A DNA stretch of 64,000 nucleotides from Candidatus Flexifilum affinis (GTDB lineage Bacteria; Chloroflexota; Anaerolineae; Aggregatilineales; Phototrophicaceae). The number at the start of each line of letters is the position of its first letter. Positions within the stretch are counted from its first letter, which is position 1. Of the stretch, positions 44,425 through 52,528 are shown piece after piece. The position numbers were made by a program, and so were the translations under genes. The DNA lies in assembly GCA_016713325.1 (NCBI GenBank), contig JADJPJ010000002.1:744001-808000 (forward strand). The letters run 5' to 3'. The notes below the pieces were generated by a model. It was not told where the DNA came from, made no database searches, and saw only the letters and a program-made list of their open reading frames with translations.

Positions 44425-47130
44425 ATGGCGCAATTATTCATCAGCTACAGCAGACAGGACATCGAGTTCGCGCGCTACCTGCGCGGGCTTTTGCAGGCTG
44501 CCGGCTTTGAAGTCTGGATGGACGAGCGGTTGGTGCCCAGCACGCAGTGGTGGCGTATGCTGGAGGAGCAGATCAAGGCTTCCTCTGCGCTGATCGTGGT
44601 CATGTCACCGTCTTCGGCGGAATCTCGCTGGGTCGAGCGCGAGATCCTGGTCGCCGAGAACAGCAATATGGCGATTTTCCCTCTGCTTCTTGACGGTCCC
44701 CACTGGTCACGGCTGGCCGATATTCAGTACGAAGACTTCACGGCTGGCCTGAAGGCCGAGCTTCCACCGCGTCTGGTTGATGCGCTGCGCCTCACGGTGA
44801 ACGGTACGCCTCCGGAGCGCCGCGCCGCGCGGCCGGTGAGGGCGACCGCCCCGCCGGCAACCGAATCGCGTCTTCTTGAGGCGGCCATGCCTGCCGAGAC
44901 GCGCTCAGGCGGGGACAGCGAGATGTGGGCCAAGATCAGCCTGCCAGATTCGGCCGGCCTGCGGGCCGAACTCCCTGCCATGGTCCCATCCGGCGACGTC
45001 ATTCAGAAGGGCGATGCCCGCACCACCAGTTTCCCATTTCGTTTCCCAACCGATCCCCGAACTGGCGAGAAGCTGCCTGTGCAGATGACGCTCAAGGCGT
45101 CGTCGGCTGATTTCAGCATCCGATCGCCGGGCGGCGACGAGTTCGAGATCGTCGAGTTACCGCCCGACACCGACTCGCGCACGGTGATCTTCACGCTTTT
45201 CCACAAGCCGGGTGGGCGTGTGACCGGGCGTGCCCGCCTGTTTCTCGATCTCATCTACGAGAACCGGGTGATCGCGCAGATCTCCGTCTCGACGCAGTTG
45301 GTGGAGCAGGTGTCGCGCTTGCAGGACGGCGCTGCGCCCTGGTCGCTGTGGAGCGTGCCGCTGGGTGGCTCCAAACTGGCGACGGGCGAGTATCAGAAGC
45401 CCGACCTCAGCGGCGGCATTCCAGCCTCGGCACTGATGGAGGAGGCTCTCCCTGGCGTGGAAGAGGAGAGCCTCGAGCGCGCTGAGGCCGATGCCTACGG
45501 CGATCAGTTCGCCGATGATGGAGTCGAAGACGTCGCCTTCGAAGCGGATGAGGCGGCGTGGCAGGGCGCATTTCCCACCAAGCCGATTAGCCCGCCCGCG
45601 CCAGAACCACCCAGGAAGAAGGTGTCGGACCGTCAATCCCCGCAGGGTCCGCCCGCTGGAAGTTCTGAAACCATGGCGTCGCGACCCGCTTCGGCACGGC
45701 AGGCGCCGCGCCGGACTTCACCGCTGGTCACGGGAGCGTCGGCCATTGCCGGCCTGGCGCTGGTCTTCGTCGTGGTCCTGCTGCTGGTGAACCGGCAGTC
45801 GGGTGCTCCGCCGCAGGATGTCACGGACGCTACGCTGTCGATGGGGCTGGCGGCACAGGAAGCAGCGACCAACACTGCGCGCGCGTCAACCGCAACTCAG
45901 GATTCCGTGCTGAGCGCCACACAGGCTGAGCCGGAAATGACTCTCACGAGCCCAGTTGTCGAATCCGGGGAAGTGCGCAGCGGGATCGCTGCGGCTAAGC
46001 TAGCGAACTGCGAGGGTTCCCTGGAAGATGCGCGCTTGAGCAACCTGCTCGACGAACTGAACATTCCGCACGCGCTGCTGTCCGGCGACATGGTGGAAGG
46101 GGTTGCCGGGCAGGTGGCCGATCCGACCGGCGCGGCGCTGGTCTTCTGGGGGACGTGCCAGGGGGATGGCAGCGTGCTTGTGACGGCTGAACTGCTCGCG
46201 CCGCCGCTGTTACGCGGTATCCTGCATCCGGAGCGCGTCGAATTCGCCGCGCCGGTCGAGATGATGCTCGACAACGCATCCCCCGCTGGCACGTTCCTGC
46301 GGGCCATCGCGTCGTACATGAAGGGCACGTTTGATGCCGGCCTGCTCGACGAACTGGTCGCCGCCGAAGAAGGTCTGCCGAGCGCCGTCGACAACACGGC
46401 GGGACGGGCAGCGCTGAACGTGCTGCTCGGCACTACTCACCTCTTCCACGACGAGAATTACGAGGCTGCATTGAGCCGTTACCGCCAGGTTGATAGCAGC
46501 ACCGCCACGTCTCCCGATATCGTCACAGCAGCGCTCAACAACAGCGCCTTCGCCATTCTGAACCGGCTGTGGGATGTCGATCCGGCCAGCGATCCCGAAT
46601 GGGAGAATCAGGTGAACAGCGCGGATCATGCGCTGGAGGTCGCGCTCGACCGGTCCAACGATCCTCCCGCGCAGCATCTGCCTCTGCTGCTGAGCCGGGC
46701 GACCCTGCGCATCTTTATCCAGGGCCAAGCTGACGCCACAAAGATTGCGGAAGGGCTGACATACTGTGAGAATGCTGCTTCGAACTTCTACCTGGATGCC
46801 GAGCCGCTTGCCTGCACGGTGGCGGCGCGCCTGAGCATCCTCTCGTCGGAAGGCGATCTGTGCAATGCCTTGGATGATCTCGATCAACTCCTGAGTCTCC
46901 TCGCCGACGCGCACGGCATCGAACCCGACGAACCCTATGCCTACTTCTGGGAGGGCATCGTTCTCGATCATCAGGCGTTGTGCAAGACCGGGACAGAAGA
47001 ACACGATGGGCTGCATGCGGGAGCCAACGCCGCCTTCGAGCAGTTTGTGAGGCTCATGGACCAGGAGAATGTGCACCTGGCGATCGATCGCGCCTTTCTC
47101 GCCGAGGCGCGGGCCAGAATAACAGACTGA
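44425..47130 (+). CDS. TIR-domain transmembrane protein with C-terminal helical repeats
   Basis: 901-residue protein. An N-terminal TIR domain (residues 1-130) starts AQLFISYSRQDIEFARYL and has WVEREI, where E73 matches the catalytic Glu of NAD-cleaving TIRs. A beta-rich middle domain follows (about 165-300, KISLPDSAGL to AQISVSTQLV). Then come a disordered acidic/Pro region, one transmembrane helix (about 437-457, AIAGLALVFVVVLLLV) and an extracytoplasmic part. The last about 230 residues are helical and TPR-like with several Cys (TYCENAASNF, PLACTVAARL, DLCNALDDL). TIR is thus inside and the repeats outside. A signalling or defence role is plausible; no defence partner genes lie beside it. 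Confidence 0.85.
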   Translation: MAQLFISYSRQDIEFARYLRGLLQAAGFEVWMDERLVPSTQWWRMLEEQIKASSALIVVMSPSSAESRWVEREILVAENSNMAIFPLLLDGPHWSRLADIQYEDFTAGLKAELPPRLVDALRLTVNGTPPERRAARPVRATAPPATESRLLEAAMPAETRSGGDSEMWAKISLPDSAGLRAELPAMVPSGDVIQKGDARTTSFPFRFPTDPRTGEKLPVQMTLKASSADFSIRSPGGDEFEIVELPPDTDSRTVIFTLFHKPGGRVTGRARLFLDLIYENRVIAQISVSTQLVEQVSRLQDGAAPWSLWSVPLGGSKLATGEYQKPDLSGGIPASALMEEALPGVEEESLERAEADAYGDQFADDGVEDVAFEADEAAWQGAFPTKPISPPAPEPPRKKVSDRQSPQGPPAGSSETMASRPASARQAPRRTSPLVTGASAIAGLALVFVVVLLLVNRQSGAPPQDVTDATLSMGLAAQEAATNTARASTATQDSVLSATQAEPEMTLTSPVVESGEVRSGIAAAKLANCEGSLEDARLSNLLDELNIPHALLSGDMVEGVAGQVADPTGAALVFWGTCQGDGSVLVTAELLAPPLLRGILHPERVEFAAPVEMMLDNASPAGTFLRAIASYMKGTFDAGLLDELVAAEEGLPSAVDNTAGRAALNVLLGTTHLFHDENYEAALSRYRQVDSSTATSPDIVTAALNNSAFAILNRLWDVDPASDPEWENQVNSADHALEVALDRSNDPPAQHLPLLLSRATLRIFIQGQADATKIAEGLTYCENAASNFYLDAEPLACTVAARLSILSSEGDLCNALDDLDQLLSLLADAHGIEPDEPYAYFWEGIVLDHQALCKTGTEEHDGLHAGANAAFEQFVRLMDQENVHLAIDRAFLAEARARITD

Positions 47131-47160
47131 GGTTGTCCCCAGGCGTGCGGGATTCGTCAA

Positions 47161-47190
47161 TTGTCCTTGAGGTTTGGGTTAGGCTAAAAT
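47161..47190 (+). promoter_or_regulatory. Candidate sigma-70 promoter for coaE
   Basis: TTGTCC and TAAAAT with an 18-base spacer, about 90 bases before the GTG start and 30 bases after the upstream stop. Motif only. Confidence 0.4.
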
Positions 47191-47281
47191 TGCCATAGTC
47201 GCATCGCCAGTGTCATGCAACGAGGCGGAGCGCGCAGCATAGCAGGGCGCAGCAAACATCGAATTGGCGGGGAGGAACACC

Positions 47282-48655
47282 GTGAGCCGCTGGGAGAACA
47301 AGTACGTCATCGGCCTCACCGGAAATATTGCGGTGGGCAAAAGCTATGTGCGCCAAATGCTGCAGCACCTCGGTGCCTATCCGATCGATGCCGATCAGCT
47401 CTCGCATCAAGCCATCGCGCCGGGCGCCCCTGGTTACAAACAGGTGGTCGACATGTTCGGCAGGTTCGTCGTAGACCCGGACGGGCGCATCAACCGTGCT
47501 CGGTTGGGCGCCGTTGCCTTCACCCTCCCGGAGGCGCTGGCAGCCCTGGAATCAATCATCCATCCCCTGGTTCGACAGGGAATCCATGCCCTGGTCACCC
47601 GTGCCAAACAACCGGTCATCGTGGTCGAGGCGATCAAGCTCCTCGAAGGCGATCTGGCCAATGCCGTCGACAGCATCTGGGTGGTGGATGCTTCTCCTGA
47701 AACTCAGATCCGCCGCCTGCTGGAGAAACGCAACATGACCGCGGACGAGGCGCGCAAGCGTATTGGCGCGCAGCCTCCCCAGGCCGAGAAACTCAAGCGT
47801 GCCAACGTCGTCATTACCAATGATGGCAGCCCGGAAGACACCTGGCGTCAGGTCCAGACGGCCTATGAAGAGGTCCTGCGCCGGTTGGCGCCGCCCGCGC
47901 CACAGCCGGCGGCACCGCAGCGGCCGGCCGCGCAGCCGCTGGTCAAGCCGATCAGTGTGACATCGACAGCCTCTGCCGCATCGGCTGCGCCGCCCCCAAT
48001 CCGCCCAACGATGCCCGCCCAGCCGGCGGCAGCACAGGCTGTGACGCCTCAGCCTATCGCGCGTCCCGCTGCGGCGCTGGGCGCTGCTCAAAGGGTTTCT
48101 ACCGGCCGGCTCGGCGAAGCAGGAGATGGAGCCGTCTCCAGCCCGCTGCTGGACCCCAAGACGCAAATCGTCATCCGCCGCGGCATGCCGGGCAATGCCG
48201 AAGCGATCGCCAACTTCATCAACAAGGTGGCGGCGCGTCAGGTGAGCCGAATGGACATCATGCTGGCTTTTGGCCAGAAGAGCTTCCTGCTGGCCTATGG
48301 CAAGGGGGATGCGCTGATCGGTGTGGTGGGCTGGCAGGTCGAAAACCTCATCACCCGCGTCGATGAGTTCTATGTCGCGACAGGGGTGCCCAAAGCGCCG
48401 GTCCTGAGCGATCTGATAGGCGCGGTCGAAGATGCGTCGAAGGAACTGCAAAGCGAGGTCAGCTTTGTGGTGCTGCCGCGCGCCCTGGGACCTGATGTGG
48501 GGCCATCGCTGGTTCGCCGTGGCTATGTGCTGCTCAAGCTTGAGGAAATCCGCTTTCCCGCGTGGCGAGAGGCCGCGCAGGATCTACTCACTGTCCCGGC
48601 GTCAGATGTGCTGATCAAGCCGCTGCGCGCCGACCGTGTCATGAAGCCAATCTAG
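47282..48655 (+). CDS. coaE: Dephospho-CoA kinase fused to a GNAT-like domain
   Basis: The N-terminal about 195 residues are a complete CoaE, which phosphorylates dephospho-CoA to CoA in the last step of CoA synthesis: P-loop GNIAVGKS (14-21), IDADQLSH, the LID-type arginines (RRLLEKRNM) and RANVVITNDG. A Pro/Ala-rich linker (about 200-285) joins it to a C-terminal domain of about 160 residues (from TQIVIRRGMPGNAEAIANFI) with the strand/helix order of a GNAT acyltransferase. The GTG at 47282 has GGGGAGG six bases upstream. Length 457 against about 200 for normal CoaE. The fusion could link CoA supply to acylation. Confidence 0.88.
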   Translation: MSRWENKYVIGLTGNIAVGKSYVRQMLQHLGAYPIDADQLSHQAIAPGAPGYKQVVDMFGRFVVDPDGRINRARLGAVAFTLPEALAALESIIHPLVRQGIHALVTRAKQPVIVVEAIKLLEGDLANAVDSIWVVDASPETQIRRLLEKRNMTADEARKRIGAQPPQAEKLKRANVVITNDGSPEDTWRQVQTAYEEVLRRLAPPAPQPAAPQRPAAQPLVKPISVTSTASAASAAPPPIRPTMPAQPAAAQAVTPQPIARPAAALGAAQRVSTGRLGEAGDGAVSSPLLDPKTQIVIRRGMPGNAEAIANFINKVAARQVSRMDIMLAFGQKSFLLAYGKGDALIGVVGWQVENLITRVDEFYVATGVPKAPVLSDLIGAVEDASKELQSEVSFVVLPRALGPDVGPSLVRRGYVLLKLEEIRFPAWREAAQDLLTVPASDVLIKPLRADRVMKPI

Positions 48656-48728
48656 AACCTGGCCAAACCCGCGAGAGGGCCGAGATCGTGATCCCTTGCT
48701 GCGGCGAATGGCGCGAAGGAGTGACTGT

Positions 48729-48971
48729 TTGAACACGCTTACTGCACTGCCACCTGTCCGCTGGGTGCTGCGCCATCCGCGGCTCTCCGCGTGGGTTTTT
48801 CTCTCTGTGGGGATGGTTGTCCTGCTGTTGATCGAAGCGCGTGATGTCGGGCTGCTGCCGGGGCAGTGGCTGGCGCTGATCGCCGCCTGTATCCTGGTCG
48901 CGGGCATCTGCATCTGGATCGTCAGTTGGGAAGACGCCGACGAAGAGGCGGAAGAAAGCCCAACGACTTAG
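48729..48971 (+). CDS. Small two-helix membrane protein
   Basis: 80-residue protein with two transmembrane helices (AWVFLSVGMVVLLLIEA and WLALIAACILVAGICIWIV) and an acidic C-terminal tail (EDADEEAEESPTT). The TTG start at 48729 has GGAG seven bases upstream; the frame extends further up but without initiation signals. It follows coaE by 73 bp and could be co-transcribed. Function unknown. Confidence 0.6.
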   Translation: MNTLTALPPVRWVLRHPRLSAWVFLSVGMVVLLLIEARDVGLLPGQWLALIAACILVAGICIWIVSWEDADEEAEESPTT

Positions 48972-49050
48972 GCCAGAAAAGCTCCCAGAACCATTAGAGC
49001 AGCCTGGGGTTCAGATGCCCCGAACCCCAGACGATTTCATCCTTTGACGA

Positions 49051-49965
49051 CTAGCGGATCACCAGTTCGCCCACGCCGCCCTCGAAGCGCACGGTGATGC
49101 GCTTTTCAGCGGTCTCGTAGTCAGATGTCTCCCAGACGCCCTGGGTGCGCACGAATTCTTCCCCGCCGCGCACTTTCTGAAGCGGAACCCCGTGAATGCT
49201 CACGCCGCCGACACCTGTCCTGGCTTCGACGCGAATGGCCGCGCCCTTGGGCATGTACAGCCGGCATTCGCCGATGCCGCCGCTGATCTGCGCGGTGGCG
49301 TTGCAGTTCGCGCCGAAGCGGACGATCGTCTCACCCGTGCCCGCGCTCATCTTCAAATCGGCGTCGGTTTCATCCGGGATCGTCACTTCAAACTGGCCAA
49401 TGCCGCCGCTGATCTGCACGGCGTACTGCTGCCGGGCCGGCAGAACGGCCTTCATTTCGCCGGTGCCGAGGCTGATCTGCAGTCCGGAAACTTTCAGGGC
49501 GGACAGGTCGATTTTCGATTCGCCCACGCCGCCGCGGAGGACCAGATTGGTCAGGACATTGGGAGACAGCTTCACATCCCACTTCAGTTTGCGGCCGCTG
49601 CCGATCCAGCCGAACATGCTGCGGAACCAGTCGGCTACGGAGCTGTCCTGGTTCAACTGAACGGTCCTGGCCTCTTTGCCACTGACCACGAAATTGATCT
49701 CGCAAACGTATGTGCAGTCGGCTTCAATCAGATCGGTCGAGTCAGCGGGAAGCGTGGATACCAGATGCTGGCCGACGCTCAGGTCAAGCCGGACGTCCGC
49801 GGTCTCGGCACTGTCCAGCGGCGCGGCGAAGACCTGCTGCTTGATGGCCTGCTCGCCCTGAATGCCCAGGGACTGAACGAACTCGTTGATCTGGTCGCCC
49901 ATCTTCTCAAACGAGAAGGACCATTCCGTCTGGTACTGCTTGTTCTTCTCTTTTTCCTCAGTCAC
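49051..49965 (-). CDS. Toast-rack (LiaF-like/DUF2154) domain protein
   Basis: Cytoplasmic-looking protein of 304 residues with a helical N-terminus and a long right-handed beta region. The beta part repeats GGVGE/GGIGE signatures (LRGGVGESKIDLSALKV, ISGGIGQFEVTIP, ISGGIGECRLYMP, FEGGVGELVIR), typical of the toast-rack fold found in LiaF and related cell-wall stress proteins. There is no transmembrane helix, unlike the neighbour upstream. GTG 49965 follows GGAGAG; GTG 49992 is also possible. The two neighbours share the same repeat unit and are probably paralogues. Confidence 0.8.
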   Translation of the reverse strand: MTEEKEKNKQYQTEWSFSFEKMGDQINEFVQSLGIQGEQAIKQQVFAAPLDSAETADVRLDLSVGQHLVSTLPADSTDLIEADCTYVCEINFVVSGKEARTVQLNQDSSVADWFRSMFGWIGSGRKLKWDVKLSPNVLTNLVLRGGVGESKIDLSALKVSGLQISLGTGEMKAVLPARQQYAVQISGGIGQFEVTIPDETDADLKMSAGTGETIVRFGANCNATAQISGGIGECRLYMPKGAAIRVEARTGVGGVSIHGVPLQKVRGGEEFVRTQGVWETSDYETAEKRITVRFEGGVGELVIR

Positions 49966-50035
49966 GAGTCTCTCTCCGTTTGCTAGGTTCACGTACTAAA
50001 TCTGGTTACGTTTGACACGAACTGACTGTTCACAT

Positions 50036-51058
50036 TCAGTCGATGCGCAGGCTGCCGACGCCGCCGTTGTAGTCGATGTCGATGCGGTCTTCGGTCGCTG
50101 CGTCGCTGAAGGTCGGTGATTCCCACACGCCGTTGCGATCTTCGCCGCTGATCCGCTCCCAGCCGGCTGGGACGTTGACTCCACCCAGCCCACCATCGGC
50201 GCGCAAACGCACCGCGGCATCACCTGCGACGTCGATCACGGTTTCGCCGACGCCCGCATTGATGTCGGCAGTGACGCCGGCGCCTGCTGGAATAGTCAGC
50301 ACCGTTTTGCCAACGCCCCCGCTGATCTCAACAGGTAGGACGCCCTCACCAGACGGCAGGGTAATGCGCTGCTCGCCGACGCCGGTATTGATCACCACGT
50401 TTGTAACCTGGAGGCCGGTCAGGTCTACCGTCGCGCTGCCAACCCCGCCGCTGACGCGCAGATCGAGCGGAATCGACGGCGTCAGACGAACGTCCCAGCG
50501 CAAATCTCGCTCGTCGACGGCCAACGTCCAGCCGAAGAAATCGAAGCCGAAGTTGGCGTCCGAGGAGCTGTTGCTCAGGGTGATATCGGCTTGTGCGCCC
50601 GGCTCGACGTTGAACTGCACGTCACCGGCATAGCGCAGATCGGCCTGAATGAGCGAGCCGGAGTCCTGAAGCGCGCTCACTGTCGTCGTGCCGACGCCAA
50701 TGCCGAGGTTCATGCGGGCTGAGGTCGCATCACCGAGCGGTTCGTCGATGGACATCGTCTTGACCTCGACGTTCGGCGCCAGGCCGATGGCGGGACCGAC
50801 GAACATCAGGGCGAGCAGCACGACGATGGTGGCGCCAACGATCAACATTGACATGGAGCGTGAACCACGCCCGATCAGAAGTTCAACACCGATGGCGATC
50901 AGGATGACTGGCCACAGACGCAGCAGAACGGCCATATTCTGCGCTGTGAAAATGTTGGCTTCGCGGAGGAGCCAGATGACTCCGGCCGCTATCAGGATCA
51001 GCGCCCAGACGACGGCGCCGCTGCGAGGAGCAGTAGATGAGGGCAGAGTTTGGGACAT
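50036..51058 (-). CDS. Membrane protein with LiaI/DUF5668-like helices and toast-rack domain
   Basis: 340 residues. The N-terminal part has three to four hydrophobic helices (VVWALILIAAGVIWLL, LLRLWPVILIAIGVELLI, MLIVGATIVVLLALMFVG), the DUF5668/LiaI-LiaF-like arrangement. The C-terminal about 230 residues form a toast-rack domain with repeats VSGGVGSATVDL, INTGVGEQRITLP, ISGGVGKTVLTIP, NAGVGETVIDV and YNGGVGSLRID. AAGGGGG lies upstream of the ATG. By family analogy it may regulate a cell-envelope stress response; no LiaRS-like two-component genes are beside it. Confidence 0.85.
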   Translation of the reverse strand: MSQTLPSSTAPRSGAVVWALILIAAGVIWLLREANIFTAQNMAVLLRLWPVILIAIGVELLIGRGSRSMSMLIVGATIVVLLALMFVGPAIGLAPNVEVKTMSIDEPLGDATSARMNLGIGVGTTTVSALQDSGSLIQADLRYAGDVQFNVEPGAQADITLSNSSSDANFGFDFFGWTLAVDERDLRWDVRLTPSIPLDLRVSGGVGSATVDLTGLQVTNVVINTGVGEQRITLPSGEGVLPVEISGGVGKTVLTIPAGAGVTADINAGVGETVIDVAGDAAVRLRADGGLGGVNVPAGWERISGEDRNGVWESPTFSDAATEDRIDIDYNGGVGSLRID

Positions 51059-51137
51059 GAGCTTTCCCCCTTGGGTGGATGTCCAAACACTGCAACTCTA
51101 TACGTAATGTTTTCTGGAAAAGTTTCCAGTTTCGGAT

Positions 51138-52334
51138 CTATCCGGCGCAGTTCGGCGGACCCTCTGGGGGATACGTCCAGCGTTCACGCACCTGGTGGTC
51201 GACGGCGATGGCCCGCCATTCGTTGTAGACAGCCACCAGACTTGGGCAGTCGCCGCGGATCTCGGCTGCCTGTCCCTGAATGTACCAGCACTCGAAGCGC
51301 AGGTCGGAGGTCGGCAGATCGAGCAGCGTTTGCAGGGTGGTGCAGCGGTGCAGGCTGTTCTGAGCTTTTTCGAAGTTGCCTTGTAGGAAATACTCCATCC
51401 CTAACCGGTACCAGCCTTCATACCAGGAGGGTGCGCGCTCGGTGACTTCCTCGCAATATTCGACCGCCCGCTCGCGTTCGCGCATGATGCTGGACAGTTC
51501 GCACAGTCGGAGTCGTGCCTTGATGTTGTTGACATCGCGCGTCAGGACTTCGAAGTAGGAGACGGTGGCGCTGTCGGAGTCGCCGAGCAGCAGGGAATAC
51601 TGCGCCCGCTCGAAATGCAGGACGAGCAGGCGATCTTCAAGTTCCAGTGCTCGGTCGACGGTGGCCACGGCGTCGGCATAGCGGCCAATGTCGCGGTAGC
51701 CGAGGGCCAGCGAACGGAGGGCATCGACCAGGGCCGGTCGCGATGCCGCTTCCTGCACGGCGCGCAGGCTCTCCTGCACGGCCTGGTCATAGCTGCCCAC
51801 GCTGTCCAGCGCCAGGGCCAGCGCGGTGCGGGCGATGGCCGACGAGGCAACCGGCTCTTCCAGCGCGCGTCGGGCGAAATCAGCTGCGTCAGCGGGGCGT
51901 TCGGCGGCTTGCAGCGCCATGGCGTGGATGGCCATCACGTCTCGATCGGTCGGCGCACGTTCGATCGCCTCCCGGGTGAAAGTCAGGGCGCGTTCGCGGT
52001 CGCTGGCCAGGTTGTATTCGGCGTAACTGCGATAGATGAAGGCGCGAGTCAGAATGTACAGCGCATTGAGATCTTCGGGATTGGCTGCGAGCGCCTGCTG
52101 AGCGCGGGCGATCGCGCTTGAGAGATCTCCCTGGTCGAACGCTGCCTGAGCGGCGGCGACTTCGCTGCCAGCGGCGATTCCCGGTATCGCCCGATCTGAA
52201 AGGCGGTTGACCCAGGACCAGACGACGGCGCCTGCCCCCGCGAGCAGGAGAGAGGTCAGGATGAACGAGAGGCAGCCCATAGAACGGCGCTGCCGCCGGA
52301 AGGAGAGATTAGAGCGAGAGCGATGCAGGCGCAT
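51138..52334 (-). CDS. Membrane-anchored TPR-repeat protein
   Basis: 398-residue protein with a basic N-terminus, one transmembrane helix (about residues 20-41, CLSFILTSLLLAGAGAVVWSWV) and about 340 residues of TPR-like helical pairs. Examples are AAAQAAFDQGDLSSAIARAQQALAANPED, then NLASDRERALTFTREAIERAP. Four Cys lie in the last third. It is probably a periplasmic/surface scaffold or adapter. ATG 52334 was chosen to keep the basic tail; the frame is open 168 bases further but with atypical sequence. Partner unknown. Confidence 0.85.
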   Translation of the reverse strand: MRLHRSRSNLSFRRQRRSMGCLSFILTSLLLAGAGAVVWSWVNRLSDRAIPGIAAGSEVAAAQAAFDQGDLSSAIARAQQALAANPEDLNALYILTRAFIYRSYAEYNLASDRERALTFTREAIERAPTDRDVMAIHAMALQAAERPADAADFARRALEEPVASSAIARTALALALDSVGSYDQAVQESLRAVQEAASRPALVDALRSLALGYRDIGRYADAVATVDRALELEDRLLVLHFERAQYSLLLGDSDSATVSYFEVLTRDVNNIKARLRLCELSSIMRERERAVEYCEEVTERAPSWYEGWYRLGMEYFLQGNFEKAQNSLHRCTTLQTLLDLPTSDLRFECWYIQGQAAEIRGDCPSLVAVYNEWRAIAVDHQVRERWTYPPEGPPNCAG

Positions 52335-52487
52335 AGAGGACGGCCCGTCAAGTGCGGTACAGTTCGAGGTTGGAGGAGAGTGTAACGCGACTGGAGCGGA
52401 AGGGCGAAGGTTTTGCCACGAAAAAAAGTCTGAATTTGTTGCGGCACAATGAACAGGGGGACGAATGACTGGAGACTTGGGGGCCGT

Positions 52488-52519
52488 ATTGTCGGCGGAC
52501 AATTTTGTCCGCCGACAAT
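52488..52519 (-). terminator. Strong palindromic hairpin after the LysM-M23 gene
   Basis: ATTGTCGGCGGACAA and TTGTCCGCCGACAAT are perfect 15 bp arms around a 2-base centre. It lies 10 bases past the stop at 52529 on the minus strand. There is no T-run, so it could be a terminator-like stabiliser or a protein-binding palindrome. Confidence 0.55.
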
Positions 52520-52528
52520 GTTGTTTTC

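Noticed and set aside
44425..44815. The TIR gene as part of a multi-gene anti-phage system
   Set aside because: Neighbours are an MFS transporter and coaE; no known defence effector or sensor gene is adjacent.
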